Assembly (NCBI GenBank): GCA_020543525.1
Contig: JAHYIO010000039.1
Span: forward strand, 1,798,001-1,862,000
DNA: 64,000 nt
Direction: 5' to 3'
From: Coriolopsis trogii
Lineage: Eukaryota > Basidiomycota > Agaricomycetes > Polyporales > Polyporaceae
Shown here one piece after another: positions 10,685-21,978 of the stretch. The position numbers and the translations under genes are program-made. A model generated the notes under the pieces. That model was not told where the DNA came from. It searched no databases and was given only the letters and a program-made list of their open reading frames with translations. The stretch's first letter is position 1, and each line of letters opens with the position of its first letter.

Positions 10685-12927
10685 TCATTTTCCGACAACG
10701 TCTACGAGCTGCGTCTTTGGGATTGCCGCTGGGAACGCCAGCTGTTTGAGCCGCGTGTGCGTGGCTTGCTCGTAGGCGAACGCGAGGCCGACGAGCTTCA
10801 ACTCGCTGAACGCGGTCCCGAGGAACGACAGCCCGAACGGTTGGTTGGGCCCACTCGACCGAGTCGGCTTTGCGGGGGCGAGAGGGGTATCTGGAGGGAG
10901 GAACCCTAGAGGGACTGTATTCATGCCCAGCAGATATGTCACCTCGCGCGATCAGACATGATATCGGTTTTGAAAGTCTATCGTTAGGGACGCACCGGTG
11001 ACGATAGGGTACCCTGCGATTGCGGCGGGGAAGGAGGAAACGTCCGTCGGCAGCAGAATGGCATCGAGGCTGAATTGCTCGAGTGTCGCGTCGATACCGC
11101 GGGTCCCTCCAAGATCCTTGTCGAGCGCGACCGCTTCGAGGAAGGCTTCGTCGACCGTCGTGTTCTCTGCCGCTATGAATCTGTGTGAACATGCATGTCA
11201 GGAGAGCCGACATGTGGAGGTGAGAAGGGGAAGCGATACGCACTGCGATTGGTCATCCCAGAATGGGGGGATGAGCTCCTCGTCCGCATGTGCGGTGTTG
11301 AACGCGATGAGGTCGGCGAGGTCCTTCACTCCCGTAGGGACCTCTACCAGTCCCGCAATATAGCGCGCGACATCTACCTGTACGACCATTGCATATCAGC
11401 CAACGATTATTCCAAAGCAAACCGCAGGGCCCGGCGGTGCTTGCACCCAAAAACGTACCTTGAAGTCGGTGTTCAAGACGAGAGTCTCCTGGTTCTTCTC
11501 CATCAGCTCCTCAAAGTCCGGGAACTCCGCTGGGTCCACGACCGTCGCACCCAGTGCGCGCATCGTGTCGAGCGACGCGTTGAATGCAGCCACGACGTCC
11601 GCATTGACCCCGTCAAGGAACTTGCGTGGGACGCCCAGGCGCGCTCCGCGAAGTGCGTTCGCATCCAGCGCGCGCGTGTAGTCCGGCACCTCTGCAGGCT
11701 GGGCGAGCGTGAAGTTGTCGCGCGGGTCCCGGCCGGCGATGGTACTGAGGATGACTGCCGCGTCTGCTACAGAGCGAGTCATAGGCCCAACGGTGTCTTG
11801 ATGCTCTGAGATCGGAATGACTGCAGACCTCACCAGGCCCACCATTAGCATACAGCAAGAAGAGACCGACTAGGCAAAGGGAGGCGTACCTCCATCACGC
11901 GAAGTTAGTCCGACGGTAGGCTTGATCCCGACGAGGTTATTGAAGCTACTCGGGCACACGATCGACCCGTCCGTCTCGCTCCCTAGGGTGGCCGCTGCGA
12001 GTCCGATTGCGCTCGCGATGCCGCTCCCAGAACTTGACCCGCATGGGTCCCCGAGCGGGACGTAGGGGCTGCTCGCCTGACCGCCACGTCCGGAGAAGCC
12101 GGACGGGACGATACCACGGAAATTGGCCCATTCGGAGAGGTTCGCTTTCCCGAGGAGGATGGCGCCTGCAGCCCGCAGTTTGGCAACGACATGCGCGTCG
12201 CGGGGTACGATAGAGCCCAAGAGGGCGAATGAGCCTGCAGTGGTGTTCATGCCTGTCGCAATTACAGTGAGGTGAGCGTATGTACAGGACGAGAGTGAGA
12301 GCAAATCACCATCGCTCGCGAGGGTTGCAATATTGTCTTTGAGGAGGATGGGGATGCCATGAAGCGGTCCGCGCGGGCCCTTTGTGGATCGTTCGCGGTC
12401 GAGCTCCGCGGCTTGCGCGAGCGCACTGGGGTTAGTCTCGATGACAGCGCGCAGTGTAGGTCCTTGCAGATTGACTTCTTCGATCCGCGCGAAGTACGCC
12501 TATGCCATATGCAAAGCCGGACGGTGTCAGCGCACCGATCATACCACTAATTCCCGGGGAGGTGACCATGAGATGCCGCGTCAGTGCTCACTTTGACTAG
12601 ATCTACGCTCGTAAAGCGTGCCTCCTGCAATCCAGCTTGTAACTCTGCGATTGATGCTTCGTATAGGTCCGGGAACGTTGCCATAGGAGTGATGTCGGCG
12701 GATAGGACATTCACAGACTCCTGTCTGAGTCCATATCCCGCGCATACGATGGCGAGGATGAGCGCAAGCACGGACAGACCCCAGCGAAAAACGCCGTCGG
12801 GGCGACTGGCTCCCATCGTTGTGGTTGTTGTAGGACGAAGCGATTTCTCCCCCTTTGTTGCACCAGCGTTCGGGGCGGCCTTGATAGATATATGCGACAG
12901 CGACGCGGGCTTATCGGAGGAGGTCAT
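10685..12927 (-). CDS. Amidase 1 (amidase-signature family, membrane-anchored)
   Basis: Seven exons on the minus strand (12927..12592, 12499..12310, 12252..11890, 11820..11459, 11377..11244, 11180..10996, 10914..10685) give 599 aa. The amidase-signature (AS) fold hydrolyses C-N amide bonds with a Lys-cisSer-Ser triad. The Lys lies in LLKDNIAT, the cis-Ser in GSSSGSG and the nucleophile region is ETDGSIVCPS. Unlike its three paralogues here it has an extra N-terminal cytosolic tail, then one hydrophobic helix (WGLSVLALILAIVCAGYG), so it is probably a type II membrane protein with an external catalytic domain. Exon lengths 2-6 are nearly identical to the paralogues. Substrate unknown. All introns have GT donors. 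Confidence 0.9.
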
Positions 12928-13588
12928 GAGGGCTTGCGCGTAGGGCGGGCGTGAGAGGGACGCCGAGGCTGCGCTACCTAAAAGGACGAGGAATTCCCAC
13001 TCAGACCGTGAGTAGAGTATGCGCGCGTGAGGACCCCACTGGACTCAGCATCGGAGAGACGTCGGTGACGTGCGAGTATTTGCTCACTATGGCGAGCGCG
13101 GGTCAGCTAAGCATCGGACACTCGAAGGAAACCGCCCTCTCACACGGGTATTACTGTCTGTCTTGTGTCGAATCTCGCAGCGTGCACGAACGAGTCTACA
13201 TACTACGCAACATCAGTTGTACCAGACTCACTGAATACGGAGACTGTTTCCAGCGGCCCGTACGGCCAATGTAACGAGCTCGTATCGAGCAATATGTCAT
13301 GCTAGTGAACTTATCGCGACATGAGGCCCGTGCGGCCAGCCACACAATCAGTACGTATAGCGCGGCTGTGATGGCTCAGAGGCTGGTTGGCCCATTGCGC
13401 CTCGAGTCATTGTAAACCACTGACCTTCTGCTTCATGGCTGTACACTATTGAAGCAAACCTCCCAGAATCGATAGAGCTTCAGGAGCTCAGCGATATTTT
13501 GTACATAGTCTTGCTTCTACGCTGTCCCCATTGGGAAATGTCCGCTCTTCTTCCTAACTCTCTAATGCGAGATCACGCTCGCCTTGCC
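12928..13588. other. Intergenic gap
   Basis: It holds the promoter of amidase 1 and the 3' flank of the phosphorylase gene. No gene is seen. Confidence 0.45.
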
Positions 13589-14707
13589 TCAGCTGAAGTA
13601 ACCCGGGAGGATGTAACTGAGCTTCTTCCTATCTTCGTCCTTCTGCTGCTCCGAACGCGGCATGATAGAGAACTGCATCGAGCCGACCTCTTCGGTGAGA
13701 ATCCCGCCCTCTGCTGCCGCCTCGTGAAGCTCCTGAAGAACAGTCGCGGCGACCTGGCGAGACAGCTGCGCATTGGCGGCCAGAGTCTTGAAGACCTCAG
13801 CAGCAGTGACCGCGGACTCTCCCTCGCGCCACGAGTCATAGTCCGTAACGGTCGCGATCAGGGCATATCTGTACAGTCGCGCGCATCCCGAGTCAATCAG
13901 GCGGATCAGTGTTGAACATCGAGTGGACATACCCAAGCTCAGCCTCTCGGGCGAGCTTCGCCTCGGGAAGAACGCTCATATTGATGATATCGCCGCCCCA
14001 CAAGCGGTACATCTTGCTCTCTGCACGTGTAGAAAACTGCGGGCCCTCCATGCAAACGATAGTTTTGCCCGTGTGCAGCTTCGGCTTTATCCCGCGCTCG
14101 ACGTAGGATGGCTCCTCGGCGGCAGCTTCGACGACTTTACGCACGCGAGGTTCCAACCACTGTACGAGCTTGTTCGCGAAAGGATCGCCGAACATCGCGT
14201 GGGCGACAATGCTTGTGCCTTCGAAGAAGCTCGCGGGACGGACGCCCTTGGTGCGATCGATGATCTGGTCAGGAAGGACGAAATCGCCCGGTGCGAGCTC
14301 CTCGCGGAGGGAGCCTACGGCTGAGAAAGCGAGAACGGCGCGAACACCGAGTGACTTGAGGGCCGCGATGTTGGCGCGTGCGGGGACAGAGGAGGGAGGG
14401 ATGCTGTGACCGACGCCGTGGCGTGCTAGGAATGCAATTTTCGTGCCGCTGGGAAGGGCGCAGATCGTGATAGGAGAGCTCGGAAAGCCCCATGGCTACG
14501 ACCCACATAAGCTCTGGAAATACTGCAGAGTACATCATGAGATGCATACCGTCTCAGGGTTAATCTGCTCCCTGCATAAGAGATCAGTGTACTCCTGATT
14601 GGAGTAAATGAGTGCTGAACGACGTACAGGATCGTGAGGTTGTCTAAGTGGTATAGGCCACTACCCCCGATGACTCCAACAAGGACTAACAGTGTGTATT
14701 TTAGCAC
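13589..14707 (-). CDS. MEU1: 5'-methylthioadenosine phosphorylase (PNP/MTAP family)
   Basis: The enzyme cleaves methylthioadenosine to adenine and methylthioribose-1-phosphate in methionine salvage and polyamine recycling. Exons are about 14707..14628, 14571..14550, 14495..13933 and 13868..13589. Family signatures are [10 protein letters not shown] near the start (phosphate loop), [27 protein letters not shown], the MTAP hallmark [13 protein letters not shown], then [18 protein letters not shown] and VTDYDSW. Exon 2 is only 22 nt. The true start codon is not resolved: the open frame reaches 14707, but an AG at 14687-14686 could join an earlier exon. The neighbour at 15.5 kb is a purine nucleoside permease-family gene on the same strand, which fits a purine salvage link. 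Confidence 0.9.
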
Positions 14708-15508
14708 GCATACGCAGAAGCACTAGGAGGGCAATGGGCAATGAACCACGGTAAGATCATTCCATATAAAGATCGAATTTTTATTCGATCGGTGTGAACC
14801 TCTAGTGATTCTTCATTCAAGGATGTTACGCACCGTTATTCATACTCTCTCCACTCATCTCTGTCCGACGGTACAAGGATCAGTAGGGACTGAGGGCTCG
14901 CGAGCTAAGTACGAGACGAAGAGAGCAAAGAGGTTGGCACCGGGCCGAGAAGAGTCAACATGTCAGGCGTCTATACTACTCTTTTCGCGAGAGTTGCTGT
15001 CCATGATGCAATCAAACCAACAGCGCTTAGTACCATCTAGTAAGTACGGGCTCGCGACCTTCAATCTCGTCCATTCCGATGCCTCATACTCGTGGTGTCC
15101 AGCTTTCCCTGATGGAGGGGTCATTGGGGTTATACCTGATTGAATTTGGCCTTTGGTCTCTGGCATTGCACCTATTCTCGCGGTACAGTATCGTAGAATT
15201 CGCCTGAGGAGCCACTGTGGTGATGATGTGCGCATTCAGTTCCTCGGCATACAGATCTGACCAGACTCAGTCCATGCGATCCCGACGTGTAGCACTGCGC
15301 ACAGTCGCGTGAGTACACGTCTGATCTACGGTTAAGGTGCAATAAGTGCGTATGACGGCACATCTATCAGTGGCTACGTTTCCTAGCGAGAGGGTCGGTC
15401 ATCATCTGTAGTAGGGGAGCTATAGTAAGACGTACCAACCCTGACGCCGAGTTCGAGTGATCTCGCTCTGAGGCATTCCCAATCGACCCGCCCATCCTCC
15501 GGAGCGAT
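14708..15508. other. Intergenic gap with unresolved first exon of the phosphorylase gene
   Basis: No independent gene is seen. An AT-rich stretch at 14762-14790 may be the core promoter of the phosphorylase gene and the first few codons may lie here. Confidence 0.4.
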
Positions 15509-16761
15509 TCAGCCTGTAAGCTGCGAGCGGACTATCCTACGACGAAAGGGACGTTCGGTAGAAGCACGCCCATTTTCAAAGATATTCCCCGGTCCAAAGT
15601 TCGGAGTGCCTCCCAACGAGCCAAAGATATCTCCCACATAGTTCTTCGCCTTCAGCCCCTTCTTGAACTTCATCTCCCACGCATCCACGATCCTCTGCAC
15701 GACAGGGACACCCGCCACGGGAATGTTCCTGAGCGCGATGTCAATCCCGGGGAAACCCATGAACAGGTTGTCCGCCACACTCTGCCCGGGGAACGGCCTG
15801 TCAAAGTCGGACGCGGTGCGCATGACGATGACGCGCTCAAAGTCCACCAGGCCGGCGAGCGCGCCACGGAGGAGCGCCGCGAGCGTCCCGTTGTCCTCCT
15901 GCTGCGTCGTGCAGTACGTCGCGTGCCCGTTCGTGAACAGACTCGTCGTGTTCTCGAACGCCTCCCCGAGCAGCGACCCGGTCCAGAAGACGTCCGACGT
16001 CGCCGTGTCGCACCCGACCACGGAGGGCGAGGCTGCCCCCGCGGCGAACGCGGGCTGGCTCGCATAGTGGGCACGATACTGCTGCGAACGCGCGTCGTCC
16101 ACGAGCTTCGCTTTGCGGGCCTTGCGCATGGCGAACCGGCGGAGGCGCTCGTTCACCTCGAACACCTCGGTCCCGTACAGAGTCTGCGGGAACTGGCCAG
16201 GGGCGGTCGACCCCTGTGGGACGTACCCGGTCGGGAAGTCCACTGGCTTCTCACGCGCGTCGAACTCAAACTGAAGCGCGACCTGTACCGCGTACCGCGC
16301 GAAGGTGACGGACCCTAGCGTTCCATGTTTGGGGCTGATTCCGGCAACACCGGCGATGAGGAAGTAGGTACGAGTCAGGTCGAATGAGGGACTGCGCACG
16401 AGGGCGGTGAGGGTTGATGCGGCGTTGATCTCAGCTTCGCCTGTGACGAGCTGGCAGATGGAGCCGTCTGCGGTGCAATGAGCCTGTGGGAAGAGGGGAG
16501 AGAAGCCAGGGACGGTGACATTGTGCTCGAGGAGGTTGAATTGCGATATGCCGTGCCAAACACTCCCCTCGTCAGCGAACTGCGTGTGGACCGATTAGTT
16601 TCTTCAGCAGGGCAAACAATCTCACTCACCATGCTTATGATGAACATTTTTGGCTTGAGGACCTTGTTTGCAGGAGAAGGTGACGTTGATCTGAGAGACA
16701 GTCCAGCAGTGAAGCTCAAATTGCAGATCACAAGGAGGAAAATGGGTAGCCAGGCTGTCAT
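15509..16761 (-). CDS. Purine nucleoside permease (NUP) family protein
   Basis: Two exons (16761..16630 and 16579..15509) give 400 aa, the usual length of the family. The N-terminus is a clean signal peptide or anchor (WLPIFLLVICNLSFTAGL). Conserved blocks follow: KPKMFIISMF, EFN-like QFNLLEHNVTVPGFSPLFP, FLIAGVAGISPKHGTLGSV, WTGSLLGEAFEN, ADNLFMGFPGIDIALRNI. The family was named from a Candida purine nucleoside transporter. It has only one hydrophobic segment and is related in fold to nucleoside phosphorylases, so a secreted or surface nucleoside-binding or processing role is also possible. It lies 0.8 kb upstream of the MTA phosphorylase on the same strand. Confidence 0.85.
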
Positions 16762-17595
16762 GCTAACGAGAGGAATATGTGCTCTAGAAACGTCTGCTGA
16801 GTTTAGCATAGGCGTGACATACTCCTATGATACATATCTCACCTGTGATATTACGCCGGAACTATCACTGAGGGGAGAGTGTAGTTCAGATCAGCGGCGA
16901 GGGCATCCTATTATATGCCAGGTACCGACCCCGCAACCCAGGAAAGCGTCAATGACACCCTGGCCGTGCGATAGCAAAGCGCAGGCAGGGGCGCGGAGGC
17001 CCGGTGTCATCTCGACCAATGTCGTGGATGCTACATGGCACAAAGGGAACAATAGTGGAGTCGCCTCGACGGTGGCGCACCCTTGACTTCGAGGGCATTG
17101 CCAGCGTACCTACTGTGGCATTCCATTCGATGCAGTCGCACGTTTCCTTTGAAACACAGCGTGACTGTTGAGGAAGGTAGAAAGGCAAGCGATTAGCGGA
17201 GTGATGGAACAACAAGGGCAGTACACACCTTGACTTGACAATGCTGGGTGTCGCCATCTTCGCATACATCCGAGTTTCCGAGCATGCGTGTTCGTAGGAT
17301 TTCAGGCGCCAGGTCAGATGCGGACTCCGTGTGTAGTGAGCGAACCGGCAGAAGCAAGCATTGATAAGTTTAGAACAACGATAATACACGAAAAGATCTC
17401 GCTCGCTCTGAATCGACCATAGGCAGGTAACCGTAAGGGAACACCAGAGGGTAGGGGAGATGAACTGCCTAATGCTATGCTCGCAGCTACGCCGATGTCT
17501 GAAGCTGGACAATGACCGAGTGTCTCAAGCTGCGATACGACTGCGACAGATGATGATCAGAGGAGATAGCATACGAATGATAGGCCAAACATACC
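16762..17595. other. Intergenic gap
   Basis: A minus ORF at 16949-17512 is present, but it lacks coding character and any domain. No gene is called. Confidence 0.4.
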
Positions 17596-18102
17596 TTAGA
17601 GAGAGCAAACCTGAGAGTCTGCAATAGGGCGAGGCATCACCCCGTCATGGGCACTGCCATGATGTAACGTGCCCCACCCCTTTGCCTCCCGTTCCAGAGC
17701 ACCGATGTCCTCGCAACGAACAAAGCCCATCTTGGCAAGCCTAGCAATGCAATGCAGCGTCCACGTCCTACACGTGAAGACGTCATACGGAGCCAGGGGT
17801 TCCGTCAACGACACCTCATCAATCCAGTTCAGCGCCTCCGCCCGTGCGGGATCGCAGTACCCGATGCGCAGCGCGCCGTCGAGGAGGAAGGACCTCATGA
17901 TGCTCGCGTTCGGCGCGCTGTCGCAGATCCAGCCGGAGCCCATCTGCTTCACGTTGAACTTGTATCCGCCTTGGGGCGTGCGATGATGGTAGAGGGCCCA
18001 GTGGAAGCCTTTGCTGATGTCACGGTCGCGGATGAACAATAGGAGGTAGATGGCGCCGACTTGGAGAGCCGGTTCGCCAGGTGATGATGATTGAGCAGAC
18101 AT
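17596..18102 (-). CDS. Unrecognised 168-aa protein with His/Cys motif pair
   Basis: This is a single-exon ORF starting at the ATG at 18102 (an in-frame ATG lies 8 codons upstream). It begins with a Ser/Pro-rich leader, then hydrophobic IYLLLFI, FHWALYHHR, a Gly/Trp segment (KQMGSGWICDS) and FTCRTWTLHCIARL. It ends in a charged helix (ALEREAKGWG). The order HWAL first and then a Cys/Trp motif resembles circularly permuted papain-like folds, but this is only a pattern guess. The protein looks compact and well formed. Family unknown. Confidence 0.5.
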   Translation of the reverse strand: MSAQSSSPGEPALQVGAIYLLLFIRDRDISKGFHWALYHHRTPQGGYKFNVKQMGSGWICDSAPNASIMRSFLLDGALRIGYCDPARAEALNWIDEVSLTEPLAPYDVFTCRTWTLHCIARLAKMGFVRCEDIGALEREAKGWGTLHHGSAHDGVMPRPIADSQVCSL

Positions 18103-20064
18103 GTGCAATAGGTAGAGAAGAGTCAACGAATATAAGACAATCTGGCCAGTGTGGGTAGTTGGCGACGAGCAAAAATACGAACGTACGCCGATACCGGATC
18201 ACGGAGAGTCAGGTTGATAGTCCGTCCGAACATGCGCTGATCCAGAAGAATGATCAAGAGGCAGACTCAATGACATACCAAGACGAGCCGGCAGGACGCA
18301 TCGTGTGCGGCAGGCCACCCACAGAACCAAACATCACTGAGTACACACCTGCGGCAATCAACGACACCCCAATCTTGAGCCAGGAGTTCGCAAGGATTCA
18401 ACTGTGAGCTCGTACATGTACCGTGAAAATCAGTGTACTCACAATATCCGGAACAACGAAACAAATCCCGCGAGCACATGGAATGTCCATTCCTCCGAAG
18501 TATTATTATACCTGGCCGAGAGCACACAGTCTTGTAGTGAGACTACGGGGGGTTGGAAACTGTAGCACTTGTCACTAGACCAGTCCATGCATCCAGTAAG
18601 ACTGACAGAAACAGAGCGGGAGAGAGAGCAGCTGAGGGGAGAAACATGCAGCGTGAGAGAAGTACAAGGGAGAGAGGCACTTGCAAGCGCCCTGCTCGGT
18701 TGCGCTGAGGAGACATCCGTAAGTTCGCTGTTGCCACTCTCGGGCTTCTCCTAGTCTGCTATCAATTGGAGCAGTTTAGCGTGAGGGTCGAAATCTGAGT
18801 TTGTCAGCACGAATTTGATCTCCGACCACGCGTCAAGATCTATACACGACCGACGCGTCGACGCATCGCCGGCGCTTTGCTCTCTGTACGCTGCCAATAC
18901 TACGGTTATATACGTGCTCAGGTTGATCCTTCTACCGTTACTTCTTTGGTGACCCTGGGTCCTGTGTATATGTTTCAACACCCGAAGGTCAAGAGCTCTG
19001 CTACAAGATCATCTCCAAGCAACTCGGACTTAAATGCAATTTCCACGACTCCGACTACCACCAGTTCATGGTACGTCATGAGCAAATGCGTACAAAAGGG
19101 GAGGGATGCCAAGTCCGTTGTTGCGCGTGATAGGTGTTGGAGATGAATGATATATTACATTGGCATGTAGGCGAGAAAGCTATACTGCGGGAGTTTTGTT
19201 CGGCATGCAGTATTCAAGATCATACATGAAGTGGCTGCCAGCATCTGAAGGTGCAGATATGCTGCAGCCAATAGGAGAGAAATTCCTGGCCGCGCCGACT
19301 CATCATACTTGTCCACAGTTTCGGAGGAACCTGGAAGGAGCGGAGGTATTCAAATACTTATAGATTGCCCTGGATCCTTGTTCTGTAGAGGCAAAGCACA
19401 AGATGGGTGGTGAGAACAAGGTTATCAAATACTCGCTGGTGGTACAAAACAACGGCGACAGCCCGCCTTCAGACATTGTGGCAAGTTGGAGAGAGAGAGC
19501 ATGTTGCTTGTCGGACGAGAGGAGGTGAATACTTCTGGAGGTGTTTATTCTCTCTATAAGGAAATCGCCTTTTATAGTACCTACGCTAGTCCTTACAAGG
19601 AAATCGCCTTTTATAGTAGCCCGGCTCAGCCGGCAGCGTTGAAACTCAGCTGATTTGGACCCTCTCTGCAAAGGGGTCGCGTTTGATAGCAGACGTTGAG
19701 GACCGTCCATCCCCCCATACAATAGGTCCGTAAATCGTCTGCCTAGGGGAGACAAGGCTTCTCCCCTACGACGGCCCAATCGATAGTCGCAGAGTGTCTT
19801 GTCTGGATCTTCGTCGCTCGATGAGACAAGTTGCAGCTTATCGTCTTCAGAGGTGATCTGGCCAGGTCCGCCAGGACGGAGCTGGCACTGGAGCATGCAC
19901 TTGTCACGGGTCGTCCAAGTGCTGGAAACGGACGAGTGCGCGCGGAGGGAAAGATGGACGTGTACTGCAAGGTGGCATAGACATACATACGCTCACGCTC
20001 GGCAAGGCCAAAGACAAGGACAGAGGAAGCGACTGTACGCCACACGGCTTTCCCTCGAGCCGTC
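18103..20064. other. Long gap with repeat-like DNA
   Basis: About 2 kb with no supportable gene. The minus ORF 19303..19896 covers duplicated TATA-containing motifs and reads as non-coding. The part from about 19.16 to 19.75 kb could be a solo LTR, but no ends or target-site duplication were found. Confidence 0.4.
19558..19618. repeat. Pair of 22-bp direct repeats with embedded TATA
   Basis: A 22-bp unit beginning AAGGAAATCGCC and ending TTTTATAGTA occurs at 19558-19579 and 19597-19618. On the minus strand each copy reads TATAAAAGG, a TATA-box-like core. This resembles a duplicated promoter as seen in some LTRs. Confidence 0.6.
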
Positions 20065-20469
20065 ATGATCTACGTTATTCCTTGGCGGAATCCCCCAGAC
20101 CAAAAACCCGCAGCGTTCACGGTAGACTGCCTGAAGACGGCCGCGGAGCACAGCGGTGAGCAGCACATCTTCGAGGACTTCTGGGACGAGTGCGAGATGC
20201 AACCTGGCCCTGCGTTTGTAGGTGTCATGACGGTCATATGGATCATCGACAGGACTGTGAACCATCTTTATCGTCACTGCTGCGTGTATCGTCCCCGTTG
20301 GGTGAACGATACCGCCCTCAACGAACTCACGCGCACAGCCCTCCAGAACATGGTCGCACTCTGCTCACGGGCCAGCGTCGCTTGCGGCCATTCGTACCAT
20401 CATCCAGAAGGCCACAGGCGTCCCGAAGCCGTGGTCGACCACTTTTTTCGGAAGACGAAGAAGAGCTAG
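20065..20469 (+). CDS. Hypothetical 134-aa protein
   Basis: A single open frame runs from the ATG at 20065. The text reads as a plausible protein (WRNPPDQKPAAF, HIFEDFWDECEMQPGPAF, NELTRTALQNMVALC) with several His and Cys residues, and a lysine-rich end (FFRKTKKS). A TATA-like signal is not obvious. No family is recognised, and an unrecognised intron (GT at 20219) could change the middle. It may be a fragment of a decayed gene. Confidence 0.3.
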   Translation: MIYVIPWRNPPDQKPAAFTVDCLKTAAEHSGEQHIFEDFWDECEMQPGPAFVGVMTVIWIIDRTVNHLYRHCCVYRPRWVNDTALNELTRTALQNMVALCSRASVACGHSYHHPEGHRRPEAVVDHFFRKTKKS

Positions 20470-21190
20470 AGGCGCGTGTCTGTCAAGGGCGCGATGGAGA
20501 GCTACACGGCGAAGCGACCGAACGTATCGCCCTCTTTGGGTGCTCGCTCACGCGTTGAGATTAGTGTGGTTCAGATCGCTGGTGAGTCAATATCTTCCGT
20601 ATGTCCTACCTTTGCCAAGTCTGCCTGACTGTCTCTGCATCTCCTATCCCTTGAATCAACTCCTAAACTGAAGGGATTGTGTCGCAACCGAGAGCGCGAG
20701 CGACAGGATAGCGCGGAACGCGTGTGGGTTTCTCGTCCATGCCCATTGGGCATCCAGGTCGATGTGTGCAAGTCGCCCGCAATTCTGAACCGAACCTTGC
20801 GCCGAAGACGTGACGACGCAAGAGACCTCGACGGAAGAGCCATGGGCGCCATCCCGGCCCATTCATGTTTCTCGGGCAGCGTCTCTATATTATACTTTGA
20901 ATCTTCGCCCGCATGTTGACTGCTGTTGTCAGTGCACCGTGCCTGCCTTCGTGTCACTATTGGTTCGTAGCGTGCGGATTTCCTCCCGCTGCTGCAGATA
21001 ATACACGTGCCTGTGAACTACTAGCTCACAGTCCTCTAGATTTTGGCTCGGGTCGGTCCGTGGATGTGCGAGAGTTTCCGTACGTCGCTCCGGTGACTGA
21101 CATGCGGGCGTTTTCAACCTTGTTCTGTTACAACCCCCTCCTTACAACCACGCCTACTAACTAAGCCGTTTATCCTCACCCGTCAACACA
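20470..21190. other. Intergenic gap
   Basis: Only short chance ORFs are present. It contains the promoter of the dsRNA-binding-domain gene. Confidence 0.4.
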
Positions 21191-21573
21191 ATGAGTGCGT
21201 ATTCAGCCCATTGGTGGGGTCGTTGAGGTCTTACCTGAACACGCTTCCCCTTTCAATGATGCGCCTTCCAGGCGATCACTGGAGTATGCAATTAGATAAC
21301 TATGTCCAGCGCAACGGCCTCGGTCAACACCTTGTATGGGGCCATCCGACCTGCGTTGGGCCGTCCATTGCTCCGACCTGGACGATCTCCATATTCTGTG
21401 AGCTCCCTAATCACATCTGGATCGTCGCGCACGATGGATTGACACACGTTTGTCGCGCAGTCAACGGGACAGAATACGGTCGGGGATCTGCCAATTCTCA
21501 AGGAGCTGCCCGGGAGATGGCTGCAGAGATGACTCTCAGGGCATTGTGGAGACGGGGACAGCAACCCGCATGA
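21191..21573 (+). CDS. Single-domain dsRNA-binding protein (80 aa)
   Basis: Three exons (21191..21194, 21272..21397, 21461..21573) join in phase to 81 codons. The whole product is one dsRBD: helix 1 with MQLDNYVQRNG, then a beta segment APTWTISIFFNGTEYGRGS, and a second helix SQGAAREMAAEMTLRALW carrying the usual A-x-x-x-A packing. The basic residue that normally opens the second helix (KKxAK) is weak here. Exon 1 contributes only ATG plus one base. The dsRBD family binds double-stranded RNA in RNA interference, editing and ribosome processing; this stand-alone form has no visible catalytic partner domain and no neighbour that explains it. It could regulate RNA silencing by competition for dsRNA, which is inference. 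Confidence 0.75.
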
Positions 21574-21978
21574 TTGCCATGCATGTGCTCACAGTCGTCC
21601 TGCTCGAGCACTTACGCAGGACTGATCGTATCGATGACCCAGGGACCCCGCGGGAGACTGAACCTTGTACGTGCGCGCATAGCACGGCTGCCGTGGTTAC
21701 GCCCTCGGAGCAGGCGATCCAAATATCAAAATATGTGCCACCACCTCTCTCGCAAGGCTAACGGAGTGCACGCCCACAAGCATGCTCTCGGCAAGAGACA
21801 ATCAACGAGTCTTCGGCTCGACAGCCTACCCATTGAGGTGCACCGTTCGCACAGAACGCAACCACGCCCATCAAGAGCTTCTGACCTGCGAACACACAGC
21901 GGCTGCCATCGACAGAAAACATAGATGCTAGAAGAACGAACATATACAAGAGCAACACGCTACAGGTAAGCCCTACCC
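21574..21978. other. Intergenic gap
   Basis: Convergent 3' flanks of the dsRBD gene and the kinase-like gene. No gene is seen. Confidence 0.45.

Noticed and set aside
16949..17512. 187-aa minus-strand protein
   Set aside because: No domain, no start context and irregular composition; it is better explained as chance in a gap.
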